A stretch of DNA of 64,000 nt from Bdellovibrio bacteriovorus (GCF_001592745.1 NZ_LUKD01000001.1:1508848-1572847); one strand, 5' to 3'; numbered from the stretch's first letter, positions 10,467-20,438 are shown. The notes: generated by a model from the sequence alone, not told the origin. Translations and numbers: made by a program.

Positions 10467-11886
10467 AGGATATGAAGCCGTCATCGGTATCGAAATTCAC
10501 GTTCAGTTAAGCACGCAGTCTAAAATTTTTAGTGCAGATTCAACAAGCTTCGAGGCGGGAGACAATGAAAACACTTCGCCGATCAGCGTGGGTATGCCGG
10601 GGTCTTTACCCGTCGTAAATAAAAAAGCCGTGGAATATTCAATCAAAACGGGTTTGGCTTTGGGTTGTGATATCCGTCGTAAATCCGTTTTTGCGCGTAA
10701 GAATTATTTTTACCCTGATCTGCCGAAGGGCTATCAGATTTCCCAATATGATCAACCACTGTGTGAAAATGGGTCTGTGACGTTCAAAGTGGATGGCGTG
10801 GAAAAAACAGTGTCTATCACCAGAGCTCATATGGAAGAGGATGCTGGAAAGTCCAACCATCACGGTGACTACACGCTCATCAACTACAATCGCGCTGGTA
10901 TCCCTTTGCTTGAAGTTGTTTCTGGTCCCGACATCCGCAGTCCTGCGGAAGCCGCGGAATACGCGCGCACAATCCGTCAGATTGTTCGATATCTCGATGT
11001 CTGTGATGGAAATTTAGAAGAGGGATCTTTGCGTTGTGACTGTAACGTTTCCGTCCGCAAGAAGGGTGATCCCAATTTTGGAACGAAAGTGGAAATTAAA
11101 AATATCAATTCCTTCCGTTTCGTAGAAAAGGCGATCGAGTTCGAAATCGAAAGACAGATTGATGCTGTAGAGCGTGGAGACAAGATCATTCAGGAAACAC
11201 GCCTGTGGGATCCAGATAAAAATCGGACGTTTTCTATGCGCACGAAGGAAGATGCGCAAGACTATCGTTACTTCCCGGACCCAGATCTGCTTCCGTTGAC
11301 GGTCAGCGATGCAATGATTGAGCAGTATCGCAGAGAACTCCCCGAGCTTCCTATTGCGCGCGCCAAACGCTTCCAAGAAGAGCATGCGTTGCCAGAGTAC
11401 GACGCGACCGTTCTGACTACCGAAAAAGATTTGGCTGATTTTTACGAAGAGACTGCGAAGGAGGCCAATAACTTTAAAGCCTCTTCGAACTGGGTGATGA
11501 CTGAAATTTTGCGCGAGCTGAAAGAAGCCAATAAAAGCATCAAGGATTCCCCGATTCGGCCCAAACAATTAGGTCAGATGATTGCCATGATTGATAAAGG
11601 GGCCATTTCAGGAAAAATCGCTAAGACTGTTTTTCAAGAAATGTGGCAAACCGGAAAAGAGCCGGCAGTGATAGTTAAAGAAAAGGGTCTGGTGCAGATT
11701 TCGGATCCAAGCGCTATCGAAAAAATCGTCGAAGAAGTATTAGCCGCCAACGGTAAGAACGTGGAAGAATATAGGTCAGGTAAAAAAGCTGTCTTTGGAT
11801 TCTTTGTTGGCGCCGTTATGAAAGCTTCTAAGGGTCAGGCTAATCCAGAGCTTGTGAATAAGATTCTGCAGGAGAAATTAAAGTAA
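10456..11886 (+). CDS. gatB: Asp-tRNA(Asn)/Glu-tRNA(Gln) amidotransferase subunit B
   Basis: The tRNA-binding and kinase-like subunit of GatCAB, which activates the acyl group of the mischarged tRNA. The N terminus YEAVIGIEIHVQL, the core EEDAGKSNH, NYNRAGIPLLEVVSGPD and EVEIKNINSF-type segment (KVEIKNINSFRFVEKAI) and the C-terminal YqeY-like tail (GFFVGAVMKASKGQANPELV) are all family hallmarks. 476 residues, complete. It overlaps gatA by 11 bases and is followed with no gap by the ppx/gppA-family gene, so the five genes from gatC to the DUF192 gene probably form one operon. Confidence 0.97.
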   Translation: MSYRGYEAVIGIEIHVQLSTQSKIFSADSTSFEAGDNENTSPISVGMPGSLPVVNKKAVEYSIKTGLALGCDIRRKSVFARKNYFYPDLPKGYQISQYDQPLCENGSVTFKVDGVEKTVSITRAHMEEDAGKSNHHGDYTLINYNRAGIPLLEVVSGPDIRSPAEAAEYARTIRQIVRYLDVCDGNLEEGSLRCDCNVSVRKKGDPNFGTKVEIKNINSFRFVEKAIEFEIERQIDAVERGDKIIQETRLWDPDKNRTFSMRTKEDAQDYRYFPDPDLLPLTVSDAMIEQYRRELPELPIARAKRFQEEHALPEYDATVLTTEKDLADFYEETAKEANNFKASSNWVMTEILRELKEANKSIKDSPIRPKQLGQMIAMIDKGAISGKIAKTVFQEMWQTGKEPAVIVKEKGLVQISDPSAIEKIVEEVLAANGKNVEEYRSGKKAVFGFFVGAVMKASKGQANPELVNKILQEKLK

Positions 11887-12795
11887 ATGAAAGTCGCAGC
11901 CCTTGATCTTGGAACGAATACCTTTCTTTGTTTAATTGCTGAAGGCACAAAAGATGGAATCGTCAAAGTGCATAAAGACCTGGCAACAACAGTTCGCCTA
12001 GGTCAAGGTGTCGATAAGACTGGCGAGTTTCATCCCGATGCTCTTCAGCGGGCGAAAGCATGTCTTACAGAATTTAAAAAAGAAATTGATTTGCATAACG
12101 TGGACCGCATTCTGGCCATGGCGACTTCGGCAGCACGGGATGCAAAAAATGGAAAAGAGCTTTTTAAAATCGGCGAAGACCTGGGAATCCCTATTGAGAT
12201 TATTCCCGGTGAAGATGAAGCCCGTATCACTTACCAAGGTGCTACGGCAGGAATGAATGACACTCAAAAGACATCTTTGATTGTCGATGTGGGCGGCGGC
12301 TCTACAGAGCTTATCTCGGGACGAGGGAGCAAAATTCTTTTTGGAGAAAGCCTTAACATTGGCGGCGTACGTTTGACTGAAAAATTCATCACGAGCCAAC
12401 CTGTTTCGGCTACAGAGCAAAAAGCTCTTGAAGAATACATTCAGACGCAAATTAAAACAGTATTACCGGAACTGCAAAAAGAAAAAATTGATCAGATTAT
12501 AGCGGTAGCAGGAACACCCACTTCTCTTGTCGCAATCGAGGTCGGTGGATATGACGAAAAGAAAGTCGACGGCTTTTTTTTGGGGAAAGACCGCTTAGCC
12601 TATTGGGTGCGTGAGTTTGGCGCAACGACTGTGGAAGAAAAGAAAGAAAAATATCAATTAGGTGGCCGCGCCGACATTATTTTTGCAGGTGCCTCGATTT
12701 TACTTGCCGTGATAGAGGCATTGAAGCTTCCCGGAATGATTGTTTCCACTAAAGGAGTTCGATATGGCGTCGCTCTTGAAATGCTTAAAAATTAG
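11887..12795 (+). CDS. Ppx/GppA family exopolyphosphatase / guanosine pentaphosphatase
   Basis: 302 residues of the ASKHA-fold Ppx/GppA core. MKVAALDLGTNTFLCLIAEG is the first phosphate loop and DVGGGSTELI (about 138-147) the second; the catalytic Glu lies in the EIIPGEDEARITY segment. It is about the length of the catalytic half only, lacking the C-terminal HD-like domain of E. coli Ppx, as in other short homologues. Substrates could be inorganic polyphosphate or pppGpp; sequence alone does not decide. The ATG directly follows the gatB stop, and the next gene starts inside this one. Confidence 0.88.
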   Translation: MKVAALDLGTNTFLCLIAEGTKDGIVKVHKDLATTVRLGQGVDKTGEFHPDALQRAKACLTEFKKEIDLHNVDRILAMATSAARDAKNGKELFKIGEDLGIPIEIIPGEDEARITYQGATAGMNDTQKTSLIVDVGGGSTELISGRGSKILFGESLNIGGVRLTEKFITSQPVSATEQKALEEYIQTQIKTVLPELQKEKIDQIIAVAGTPTSLVAIEVGGYDEKKVDGFFLGKDRLAYWVREFGATTVEEKKEKYQLGGRADIIFAGASILLAVIEALKLPGMIVSTKGVRYGVALEMLKN

Positions 12796-13231
12796 AACGC
12801 TCTTTATTCTTTTAACTATATATATGCCGGTATCGCTATTTGCAGCGACACCGTTCAAGACAAGATCTATTAAAGTCGGAACTAAAACCTTGGTCGTGGA
12901 GGTAGCAGAGACTGCTGACCAACATGAACGTGGATTGATGTTTCGAGAAAAATTGGGTGAAAACGAGGGCATGCTTTTTATTTTTAAAAACGTAGAGACT
13001 CGTTTTTTCTGGATGAAAAATACGTTGATTGATCTTTCCATTGGATACTTTGATGGAAGCGGGACCTTGGTCGATGTTCAGGAAATGAAGTCTGGTAAAG
13101 GAATTCCGGATGCACAACTTCCTTCTTACCCAAGCGCAAAACCGGCGAAGTATGCTTTGGAGATGCAAAAAGGTTGGTTTGAAAAGAACAAAGTCAAAAT
13201 TGGCGCTAAATTACAGCTGCTTAAACCATAG
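12764..13231 (+). CDS. Secreted DUF192 family protein
   Basis: 155 residues. A hydrophobic N terminus (IRTLFILLTIYMPVSLFAA) is a likely signal peptide. The mature part fits DUF192: ERGLMFREKLGENEGMLFIF, FWMKNTLIDLSIGYFD, and the VDVQEM...ALEMQKGWF end. DUF192 proteins are small beta-rich domains of unknown function, often exported. The chosen start, ATG 12764, has AAAGGAG at 12751-12757; an upstream TTG at 12740 has none. The gene begins 32 bases inside the preceding ppx-family gene, which points to translational coupling. Confidence 0.85.
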   Translation: MASLLKCLKIRTLFILLTIYMPVSLFAATPFKTRSIKVGTKTLVVEVAETADQHERGLMFREKLGENEGMLFIFKNVETRFFWMKNTLIDLSIGYFDGSGTLVDVQEMKSGKGIPDAQLPSYPSAKPAKYALEMQKGWFEKNKVKIGAKLQLLKP

Positions 13232-13336
13232 TCTAGTGACCGTATTAGTGTTTGCCTCACTCCGGTCTTGGGCATAAATTGTTAATAAGGCTTTATTGAA
13301 ACAGTATGTTTCATAGCATCACTCAAGGATGAACAC

Positions 13337-14731
13337 ATGATGAAGAAACTCGTTATCTTATTAGCGTGCTTAGGTCTGGCTTCTCAGGTCACAAGCTGTA
13401 CGTCTAAAGACAACCAAGCTGATACAGAAGTCACTGCCGATTATGATTCTGCGGATCTAGAGAAACTAGAAGGCGACGAAGCCCTTGAAATCGCAGGTGA
13501 CGATTCTTTAGCTAGCGATCAACTTCCTGAAGACGCGTTGGGTGAAACAGCAGCTGCTGAAACAACAACCACTACTGAAACTACAACGACGACGACTGAA
13601 ACTACGCTGGGCGAAGATCAAGCAACGACAGAACAAACAGATGTCGCGACTTCTTCAGAAACTTTGCCTGCAGATCCATTTGCTGAAACAACAACAATGG
13701 ATGCTCCTCCTGCAGCTTCAACGACGATTGTCGATACAGCGCCTCCAGCAACAACAGAAGACAACACAACGATGGTTGAAAGCTCTACTAAAACAGAGAC
13801 TTCGACGACAGTCGTTGAATCTTCCTCTGAAGAAGCTCCGAAAAAAGCGAATGTTCCTTTGCAAAAAGTGGCGACGGCTCCTTGGCAAGTGGGAAAAACT
13901 TGGTACAACACAGTTTACTTCGCAAGACCTGGTGATTCACTGGCAAGTATTAGCCAAATGATTTATGGCGCTGATAAAACAAAAGAATTGAAAAAGGGAA
14001 ATCCTACTTTCAACTCTCGCGACGTTCGTGCGGGCGACAAAGTTTATTACAACTCTCCAAACCGTCCTGACGATTCATCTAAAATCGTAACTTATTATGA
14101 AGACAACGGCATGGCTCCAGAAGTTTATGTGGCTAAAGCTGGGGATAACATCCGTTCGGTTTCAAAAGACCTTCTTGGTTATGACAATGCTTGGAAAGAA
14201 GTATGGTCAAGTAACTCGGTAGATTCTAAAGGTGCGATTGCTGAAGGCACGGAACTTCGTTACTGGAGAGGCGGCCAAATGGCGCAAGCTCCATCTGTTC
14301 CTCAGCAACAACAAGCTCCAGCGCAACATCAAGAAGTTGCGGGATCTATGCAGCAACCTCCGCAAGATTTCCCACCACCTCCACCACAAGGTGATATGGC
14401 TCCGCCTCCACAAGATTTTGCTCAAGGAGAAATTCCTCCTCCACCAATGCCAGAGCAACAGGAAATGGCTCCGCCACCTCCACCGCCACAGGATTTTGCA
14501 GAGCAAGCTCCACCACCGCCGCCTCCTCCAATGGAAGCTGTCAATCCTCCGGCTCCACAACAAGCAGCAGCTGACGAAGCTCCAACTGGAATGGATAATG
14601 ACACGACAGTGGCTTTAGGTGTTGTCGGTCTAGCAGCAGCGGGTCTTGCAATCTTGATCGTGCTTAGAAAGAAACGAAAACAAAAAGAGCTTGAACAACA
14701 AGCAATGGACAACACTCACGTTGGTACGTAG
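13337..14731 (+). CDS. LysM lipoprotein with proline-rich linker and C-terminal membrane helix
   Basis: 464 residues. The N terminus ends in VTSC (Cys21), a lipobox. Residues 22-175 are acidic and Thr-rich (runs of ETTTTT). Two LysM-like domains follow (about 192-240, TVYFARPGDSLASISQMIYG; and 262-310, EVYVAKAGDNIRSVSKDLLG), expected to bind peptidoglycan. Then comes a Pro/Gln-rich stretch (318-410, with PPPPP runs) and one membrane helix (425-443) followed by a basic tail. Lipid at one end and a helix at the other is unusual: the chain could link the outer and inner membranes through the wall, or the Cys may not be lipidated. RBS AAGGATG precedes ATG 13337. Confidence 0.82.
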   Translation: MMKKLVILLACLGLASQVTSCTSKDNQADTEVTADYDSADLEKLEGDEALEIAGDDSLASDQLPEDALGETAAAETTTTTETTTTTTETTLGEDQATTEQTDVATSSETLPADPFAETTTMDAPPAASTTIVDTAPPATTEDNTTMVESSTKTETSTTVVESSSEEAPKKANVPLQKVATAPWQVGKTWYNTVYFARPGDSLASISQMIYGADKTKELKKGNPTFNSRDVRAGDKVYYNSPNRPDDSSKIVTYYEDNGMAPEVYVAKAGDNIRSVSKDLLGYDNAWKEVWSSNSVDSKGAIAEGTELRYWRGGQMAQAPSVPQQQQAPAQHQEVAGSMQQPPQDFPPPPPQGDMAPPPQDFAQGEIPPPPMPEQQEMAPPPPPPQDFAEQAPPPPPPPMEAVNPPAPQQAAADEAPTGMDNDTTVALGVVGLAAAGLAILIVLRKKRKQKELEQQAMDNTHVGT

Positions 14732-14794
14732 GCCGGTAGGCCGCAGAGCGGAGGGCCTGAGGGCCCGAAGCTGAAGCAGCACCAACCTAAAATA

Positions 14795-14831
14795 AAAAAG
14801 AGCGAGTTCAAACTCGCTCTTCTTATTTTTT
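14795..14831 (+). terminator. Terminator, probably bidirectional
   Basis: AGAGCGAGTT / AACTCGCTCT stem with A tract on the left and T tract on the right, between the LysM lipoprotein gene and the convergent PilZ gene. The preceding 14735-14770 is GC-rich with short hairpins. Confidence 0.85.
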
Positions 14832-14882
14832 AAAGCCAGATTTTAAATACCTAGCTGCCCCAACACAGCCGGTATTCTACGA

Positions 14883-15251
14883 TTAGCCCACCTTTTTAAA
14901 AATCGTGTCCATCACTGAACGGCGATCTTCGCGACTGTTCTCGACGAAATAAATCAAATCGTCGACAATCTGCACGTCGCGGTTATTTACAGGCATGAAT
15001 TTCACTCCACAACCTGCAGAGTTTGTCCAGATCACGTGAGCCGCAACTTTGCGCTCGCGACCTGCGACGACAAACACTAGATGTAACTTCTCGTTGGCGC
15101 GGACCTCGCCACCCATAAACTCCAAAAAGGCTCCTGTGATGCTGATATTCTTAAGCGTGCCTTTGGTTTCTTCGCGCGCATAATTGCGTTTGAAAGAGAC
15201 CTCAAGATTTAGAGGGGTTCTTGGTGCCGGAACATTAACTGTGTCCTCCAC
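14883..15251 (-). CDS. PilZ domain protein (probable c-di-GMP receptor)
   Basis: 122 residues that are almost entirely one PilZ domain. The first c-di-GMP contact RxxxR appears as RNYAR near residue 23, and the second (D/N)xSxxG as NISITGAFLE. The barrel continues through KLHLVFVVAGRERKVAAHVIW and GCGVKFM. A C-terminal helix (DVQIVDDLIYFVEN) follows. c-di-GMP binding is therefore likely; the output is unknown. PilZ proteins in Bdellovibrio are known to affect motility and predation, but which one this is cannot be told here. Divergent from rho with a 426-base gap. Confidence 0.85.
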   Translation of the reverse strand: MEDTVNVPAPRTPLNLEVSFKRNYAREETKGTLKNISITGAFLEFMGGEVRANEKLHLVFVVAGRERKVAAHVIWTNSAGCGVKFMPVNNRDVQIVDDLIYFVENSREDRRSVMDTIFKKVG

Positions 15252-15677
15252 GTTAGACTCCTTGTGCTTAACTAATTGGATACTATCCTTTCGGTATTAC
15301 TTACGAAAAATTAATAGGGGGTCTGGCTGATTTTTATTAAAAGCGCGCAAATGTTCGTGAAACTGGACCCTGGTGAATCAAACTTAAACACTTGAAAATA
15401 CTTCCTTTTTTTACAACATATTCTGTGCTTAAATGAGCTAACTATTATTCGCGCAAGGCCCCCCTAAACCGCTCAGTCTGGTTGAAACCCTGACACAATC
15501 TCACTTTAAAACGCATTAAATTTGATTTGAAAGGCCTTCCTTCAGCTTGGTTTTGAGTTGACAAGAACTGGACCCTTGGCGAAAGTTAGCTCAAGCACAA
15601 CAGTTTAGTTCCAATCGGATCAAACTTCTTATCTTAAGATCCTCGTTTTCTTTTTTAATCCTACAAGGAGAATTTGT
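15252..15677. other. 426-base intergenic region, PilZ gene / rho leader
   Basis: No gene-like frame is visible. It contains two copies of the word CTGGACCCT(T)GG (15363-15373 and 15568-15579). The second copy follows TTGACA (15558-15563) by four bases, as at the histone gene, and may mark the rho promoter. If the promoter is there, the rho leader is about 90-100 bases. Confidence 0.5.
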
Positions 15678-17405
15678 TTGTCTGACCCTAAAGATTCACA
15701 AGGCGTTGAAGTCGTTAAGAAGCGCACTCGCACCAAACCTGTGGAAGAAACTCCGGCTGAGTCTGCTCCGGAAGCTGTAGCGGCCCCTGCGCCGGCACCT
15801 TCTGAACCACCCGCAGCAACTCCAGCCCCTGAAGCCGCCGCTTCATCAGCGCCTGCTGAAACTCCTTCTCAAGCTCCAAGACAAGATCGTCACCAAAACC
15901 AACAACGTCGCGAATTCAGACCTAACAGAGATAACCGTGACAACCGCGATCGTGACAACCGTGGAGACCGTAATGACCGCGGGGGCCACCGCCATGACAG
16001 AAACAATGGGCCTCGCCGTGATTTCCGTGGCGATAGAAACCGTGATGAAGGCCAACCGGTAGGCGATGATTCTCACGCATCAACTCCGCCAGCACAAACT
16101 CAAGAAGTTGATTTGGCGGATATCCAGCTTACTGACGAAGAAAAATCGTGGCTTTCTTCCAAAGACTTAAAATCAAAAAACATCACTCAGCTCACTGAGC
16201 TTGCGACAAAATTGAAAATTGAAAATGCTGCCGGTCTTCGCCGTCAGGATATGATCTTCGAAATTTTGAAGCGCGCAGCGAAGTTGGGTCAGGACATTTA
16301 TGGTTCTGGCGTTCTTGAAATCTTGCCTGACGGTTACGGTTTCTTGCGTTCTCCGGATTACAACTATCTTCCAGGTCCGGATGATATCTACGTCAGCCCA
16401 TCACAAATTCGCCGCTTCGGTTTAAGAACGGGTGATACGGTGACGGGTACTGTTCGTCCTCCTAAAGAGGGTGAGCGTTACTTCGCTCTTCTTAAAGTTG
16501 ATTCTTTGAACTTTGAGACGACGGAAAAGGGTAAAGATAAAATCCTTTTCGACAACTTAACTCCGCTTTATCCAAATGAAAGACTGAAACTTGAGCACAG
16601 CCCTGGCGAGTACACAACACGTGTTGTGGATTTGATGGCTCCGCTTGGTAAAGGTCAGCGCGCCTTGATCGTGGCGCCTCCAAGAACTGGTAAAACAGTT
16701 TTGATGCAACAAATTGCTAACGCTATCACGCACAATCACCCTGAAGTGAAGTTGATCGTTCTATTGATCGATGAACGTCCGGAAGAGGTGACTGACATGC
16801 AACGTACCGTTAAAGGCGAAGTTGTATCGTCGACATTTGATGAGCCACCAACTCGTCACGTTCAAGTTGCAGAGATGGTTATTGAAAAAGCAAAACGTTT
16901 GGTTGAGCACAAGCACGACGTTGTTATCTTGCTTGATTCCATCACTCGTCTAGCGCGCGCTTACAACACGGTTGTTCCTCCTTCTGGAAAAATCTTGTCG
17001 GGCGGTGTGGATTCCAATGCCCTTCACAAACCAAAACGTTTCTTCGGTGCGGCTCGTAACATCGAAGAGGGTGGCTCTTTGACAATCATCGCAACAGCGT
17101 TGATCGATACGGGTTCTCGTATGGATGAAGTTATCTTCGAGGAATTTAAAGGTACTGGTAATGCTGAGATCCACTTGGATCGTAAGCTTATGGAAAAACG
17201 TATCTTCCCATGCATGGACATCAATAAATCAGGAACTCGTAAAGAGGACTTGTTAGTTGATAGAGGTGACTTGAACCGTCTGTGGGTTCTTCGCAAAGTT
17301 CTTGCTCCGATGAACGTAGTCGACGCGATGGAATTCTTGATCGACAAAGTTCAAGGTACAAAAACGAACACCGATTTCCTTAAAGCAATGTCGGGCCCAG
17401 GCTAG
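15678..17405 (+). CDS. rho: Transcription termination factor Rho
   Basis: RNA-dependent ATPase that ends transcription. The C-terminal 430 residues are standard: Rho N helix bundle (about 150-205), cold-shock RNA-binding domain ([19 protein letters not shown], 213-231), Walker A APPRTGKT (334-341), Walker [11 protein letters not shown] and the Q/R-loop region. The first 145 residues are extra: a Pro/Ala-rich stretch (20-65) and an Arg/Asn/Asp/Gly-rich stretch (69-123, with repeats such as NRDNRD), predicted to be disordered and RNA-binding. Start is TTG 15678, seven bases after CAAGGAG. A terminator follows. Confidence 0.96.
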   Translation: MSDPKDSQGVEVVKKRTRTKPVEETPAESAPEAVAAPAPAPSEPPAATPAPEAAASSAPAETPSQAPRQDRHQNQQRREFRPNRDNRDNRDRDNRGDRNDRGGHRHDRNNGPRRDFRGDRNRDEGQPVGDDSHASTPPAQTQEVDLADIQLTDEEKSWLSSKDLKSKNITQLTELATKLKIENAAGLRRQDMIFEILKRAAKLGQDIYGSGVLEILPDGYGFLRSPDYNYLPGPDDIYVSPSQIRRFGLRTGDTVTGTVRPPKEGERYFALLKVDSLNFETTEKGKDKILFDNLTPLYPNERLKLEHSPGEYTTRVVDLMAPLGKGQRALIVAPPRTGKTVLMQQIANAITHNHPEVKLIVLLIDERPEEVTDMQRTVKGEVVSSTFDEPPTRHVQVAEMVIEKAKRLVEHKHDVVILLDSITRLARAYNTVVPPSGKILSGGVDSNALHKPKRFFGAARNIEEGGSLTIIATALIDTGSRMDEVIFEEFKGTGNAEIHLDRKLMEKRIFPCMDINKSGTRKEDLLVDRGDLNRLWVLRKVLAPMNVVDAMEFLIDKVQGTKTNTDFLKAMSGPG

Positions 17406-17428
17406 TTGACATTGGAAATTTGAATATT

Positions 17429-17459
17429 AAAAAGGGAGTCGAAAGACTCCCTTTTTTAT
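17429..17459 (+). terminator. Terminator after rho, shared with convergent gene
   Basis: AAAGGGAGTC-GAAA-GACTCCCTTT, a 10-bp stem with a tetraloop, then T-rich; A-rich on the left so it may work both ways. It overlaps the stop of the minus-strand gene. Confidence 0.9.
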
Positions 17460-19960
17460 TTGTTAAAGCTACCGTCGGCTTTGAATGACATGATCAATCC
17501 GTCTTCTCCCAGGGCTGTGGTGTAAAGAAAAGTTCCATCGCTCTTCATTAATAAAGTTCCGTAATTACTTAATTCAAAATAGGGGTGAGATACGACGTTG
17601 TTTGAGTTTCCGAAACTAGTGTCTCTTGTTCCATCCGCATTCAATCGCAAGAATACCAACTCAGAAAGCCAGGTTTCTTTTTTCAGTCTTCCTACGATAA
17701 GAATTTTTCCATCGGAGGTCAGGTTGATTTTGTTAGCCAGAAAAGCATCGTAACCTGCGGGCAAATTGTCGATTAAAGTAACGCCCGCTGTCCCAAAAGA
17801 CGAATCAAGGTTTCCCGCCTCATCGAAACGGAACGCAGCATACTGTGTTGGTCCAAAAGCATCTGTTTCAGCTAAGACCACCAGGCGGTTGTTTTCATCG
17901 ACGAGGTTCGCCTTGGCATTATAGCTTTTACCGACAACGGGATTGAACTTCAAAATACCACTATTCCCGAAACTTGAGTTGGGTACTCCCGCAAGGTCCA
18001 ATTTGATGGCGGCGATTGCCAAGTCGCCAGAGACGTCGGCATTCAACGAAACATAGATAGAATCTTCTGTTACATGCAGTCCCTTAACATAACTTAGATT
18101 GTCGGCCATATTGCTGAGCCAATATCCATCTCCTCCACCGAAAGAAAGATCTAAATTTCCTGAGGGAAGAAACTTTGCGATAACAACATGCACATCCGAA
18201 GCTATTGTCAGTTCGCCGGCAATATAAAAGCTGCCATCGGTGAGTAGCTTCAGCTGATCAAAATAGAGTTCAGAAAGAGCATCGAGTTTCAATTCGCCAT
18301 TAACACCAAAACTCGTATCAACGCTTCCCGATGTTAGATATCTTTGAAGAACAGGATAACTTGTGAAACCGTCATTGCTGTGAAAGTGCACCAGCAACTT
18401 TCCATCGGGGCCCTGATATAGATTGAGGATGTCCGTGATTTCATTGTCTGTTGTAAGTTCTGCCACACCACTAACACCAAAGGATGAATCTAGAGAGCCA
18501 TCGGGATTGTGTCGGACTATTTTGTAAGTGGTATCGTCGTCGTTTCGAACCGAAAGAAGAGAAATGATTTTTCCGTCAGAAGAAAGCTGAGTAGAAAAAA
18601 TGTATTCTTGAATATTGGAAAAATATGTTCTTAATGTACCTGAACTGCCGTAACTCCCATCAAATCCCGCTGTCACAGTCGACTTCACATTGAAAGAAAC
18701 CCAGATGCTATGGATGTCCGTTCCCCCACCAATAATAATGACACTGTCATCTGGTAGAAGATATGAGCTGACAATGCCGTCAGAAACGGTGAGGTCGACC
18801 GATTGAAGCTTGTAACCAGAAGCATGAAATCCAGAGTCAATCGAGCCGTCAGAATTAAGGCGTGCGCGAAAAACATCACCAGACATCGTACCTATGAGGT
18901 CAATCTTCCCATTAGAGAGAATGTGTATGCGGTGACCTTTGACCACCGCCCCTGTAGTTAAAGGCGCATAACCATCCCCTGAAAATGAAGTGTCCGGCGT
19001 TCCGTCGCTATTGAAGCGATAGAGAAAAGGAACATCACTGACGTATTCATCAAAAATTCCAGCCATGATAATTTTGCCGTTGTTATCTATTTCAACGTCA
19101 TAAGCGGTGGATAAAATTCCTGGTGTTTGGAAAGTGATGGCTCCGTCACCTCCCCCAAAGCTTGTGTCTAAAACGCCGTCGGAAGAAATTTTTGCAACGC
19201 AGGCTGAGAACTCTCCGCCGGTCCATTGATAGCCGGCTAAGTAGAGTGAGCCGTTGCGCTGTTTTAATCGTAGGGGCGAATTGCCGGCAGTGGCGTAGCT
19301 CAGGATCAACTTTCCAGTGCCATTATTAAAACTCGAATCATAAGTGCCGTCGAGATTGATACGTTGGAAAACGTACTCAGAATTAATTGTTCCCGCGATA
19401 ACAATACGGCCATCGGATTGAATCACGGTGCTTTTAATTTGTTTATCATCAGAGTTATCAATAAAGACTGTTCCGTTATTGCCAAATTCAAGATCGGGCA
19501 AACCCGATTCCGTGAACTGGTGCAAGGTATTCTGGGAATTGCTTTCTTTCGCCGTGATCACGACGATTTTTCCGTCAGGTTTTATATTCACAAAAATCTG
19601 GGTGCTTTCAGGAATGTCGAAGGTGGTAACTCCGTTATTCTCACCAAAACTAGAGTCGATTGTGCCGTCAGCCTGATAACGGACTATAAAAGCCACAGAG
19701 GGAGAAAAGCCTACTGCCACGATTTTTCCATCTGTGGTTCTTGCGCTGTCGGTGATTTGTCCGTCGGCGTGATCGGTGTTTATAAAGTCTTCGCGATATT
19801 TAACCCAACCGAATTTATGAAAGCTTGCAGGATCTAAAATTTCTGTCGATGGAGATGTCGTCGTCTTCAATGAGAGCTGGCGAAGATTCGCCTCGATGGT
19901 GCACCCCAAATTAAGGAGCAACCCTAATGTAATTCCGAAATGTACAAAAAAGCTTCGCAT
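17456..19960 (-). CDS. Secreted delta-60 repeat (beta-propeller-like) protein
   Basis: 834 residues. About 13 repeats of the delta-60 type, each with a core like NxDGTxDxSFGxxG (examples: YQADGTIDSSFG, NPDGSLDSSFG, DEAGNLDSSFG), spaced by 50-70 residues, each preceded by a DGKIxxxG strand. Such proteins are large exported beta-propeller-like molecules, common in Deltaproteobacteria and relatives, with no known activity. The N terminus (SFFVHFGITLGLLLNLGC) is a signal sequence; NLGC at residues 17-20 region may be a weak lipobox. The last repeat runs up to the stop. Probably surface located; adhesion is a guess. Confidence 0.85.
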   Translation of the reverse strand: MRSFFVHFGITLGLLLNLGCTIEANLRQLSLKTTTSPSTEILDPASFHKFGWVKYREDFINTDHADGQITDSARTTDGKIVAVGFSPSVAFIVRYQADGTIDSSFGENNGVTTFDIPESTQIFVNIKPDGKIVVITAKESNSQNTLHQFTESGLPDLEFGNNGTVFIDNSDDKQIKSTVIQSDGRIVIAGTINSEYVFQRINLDGTYDSSFNNGTGKLILSYATAGNSPLRLKQRNGSLYLAGYQWTGGEFSACVAKISSDGVLDTSFGGGDGAITFQTPGILSTAYDVEIDNNGKIIMAGIFDEYVSDVPFLYRFNSDGTPDTSFSGDGYAPLTTGAVVKGHRIHILSNGKIDLIGTMSGDVFRARLNSDGSIDSGFHASGYKLQSVDLTVSDGIVSSYLLPDDSVIIIGGGTDIHSIWVSFNVKSTVTAGFDGSYGSSGTLRTYFSNIQEYIFSTQLSSDGKIISLLSVRNDDDTTYKIVRHNPDGSLDSSFGVSGVAELTTDNEITDILNLYQGPDGKLLVHFHSNDGFTSYPVLQRYLTSGSVDTSFGVNGELKLDALSELYFDQLKLLTDGSFYIAGELTIASDVHVVIAKFLPSGNLDLSFGGGDGYWLSNMADNLSYVKGLHVTEDSIYVSLNADVSGDLAIAAIKLDLAGVPNSSFGNSGILKFNPVVGKSYNAKANLVDENNRLVVLAETDAFGPTQYAAFRFDEAGNLDSSFGTAGVTLIDNLPAGYDAFLANKINLTSDGKILIVGRLKKETWLSELVFLRLNADGTRDTSFGNSNNVVSHPYFELSNYGTLLMKSDGTFLYTTALGEDGLIMSFKADGSFNK

Positions 19961-20081
19961 GACAAACTTATCGGTACGTCAGAACTCGCTCCCGACATAC
20001 CTTACAGAGCTGTCATGAAAAAATCCCAATTTGAGTTAATAACAGCAATACTTCTGTTCCCTTTTAAATTGGAGGGAGCGT

Positions 20082-20438
20082 TTAAGGCATCCTCTTTTTC
20101 AAAGAGTCTGTTTCACAACCACCGTACAGTTGTTCACTGATCACGCCCTCGAAAGGATAAATGAAATCACTCATTCCATCCGAGCCTTCTTTATTCAGAT
20201 ACAAATCGAGATATTGAGTCAGTCCTTCGACTTCGAAACGGATGACTCCGCCCTGTTTGTATTTCACGATCGCATTAAGCTCCGCACCGCCATTATCAGG
20301 AGAAGTGATCTTAACTTTATTCGTGTCGCTGTTATAGCTGACCGATAGAAAAGGTTCCGTGAATGTGCAGTAAATGCTTTCGGCTTGAGCTGATGTGACT
20401 GAAAGCATAAGGGCTGCGCTTAAAATAACCGACTTCAT
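20082..20438 (-). CDS. Small secreted protein, unknown
   Basis: 118 residues with a signal peptide (MKSVILSAALMLSVTSAQA). The mature part, beginning ESIYCTFTEPFL, has two cysteines that could pair (YCTF and GGCET) and predicted beta structure (KVKITS, VIRFEVEG). No family recognised. A good RBS (GGAGGAC in minus-strand sense) precedes ATG 20438. It lies upstream of, and on the same strand as, the delta-60 gene, with a 121-base gap, so a joint transcript is possible. Confidence 0.72.
   Translation of the reverse strand: MKSVILSAALMLSVTSAQAESIYCTFTEPFLSVSYNSDTNKVKITSPDNGGAELNAIVKYKQGGVIRFEVEGLTQYLDLYLNKEGSDGMSDFIYPFEGVISEQLYGGCETDSLKKRMP

Noticed and set aside
13542-13961. Lys/Gln/Leu-rich frame inside the LysM lipoprotein gene
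   Set aside because: It is a shifted reading of the Thr/Ala-rich repeat region of that gene.
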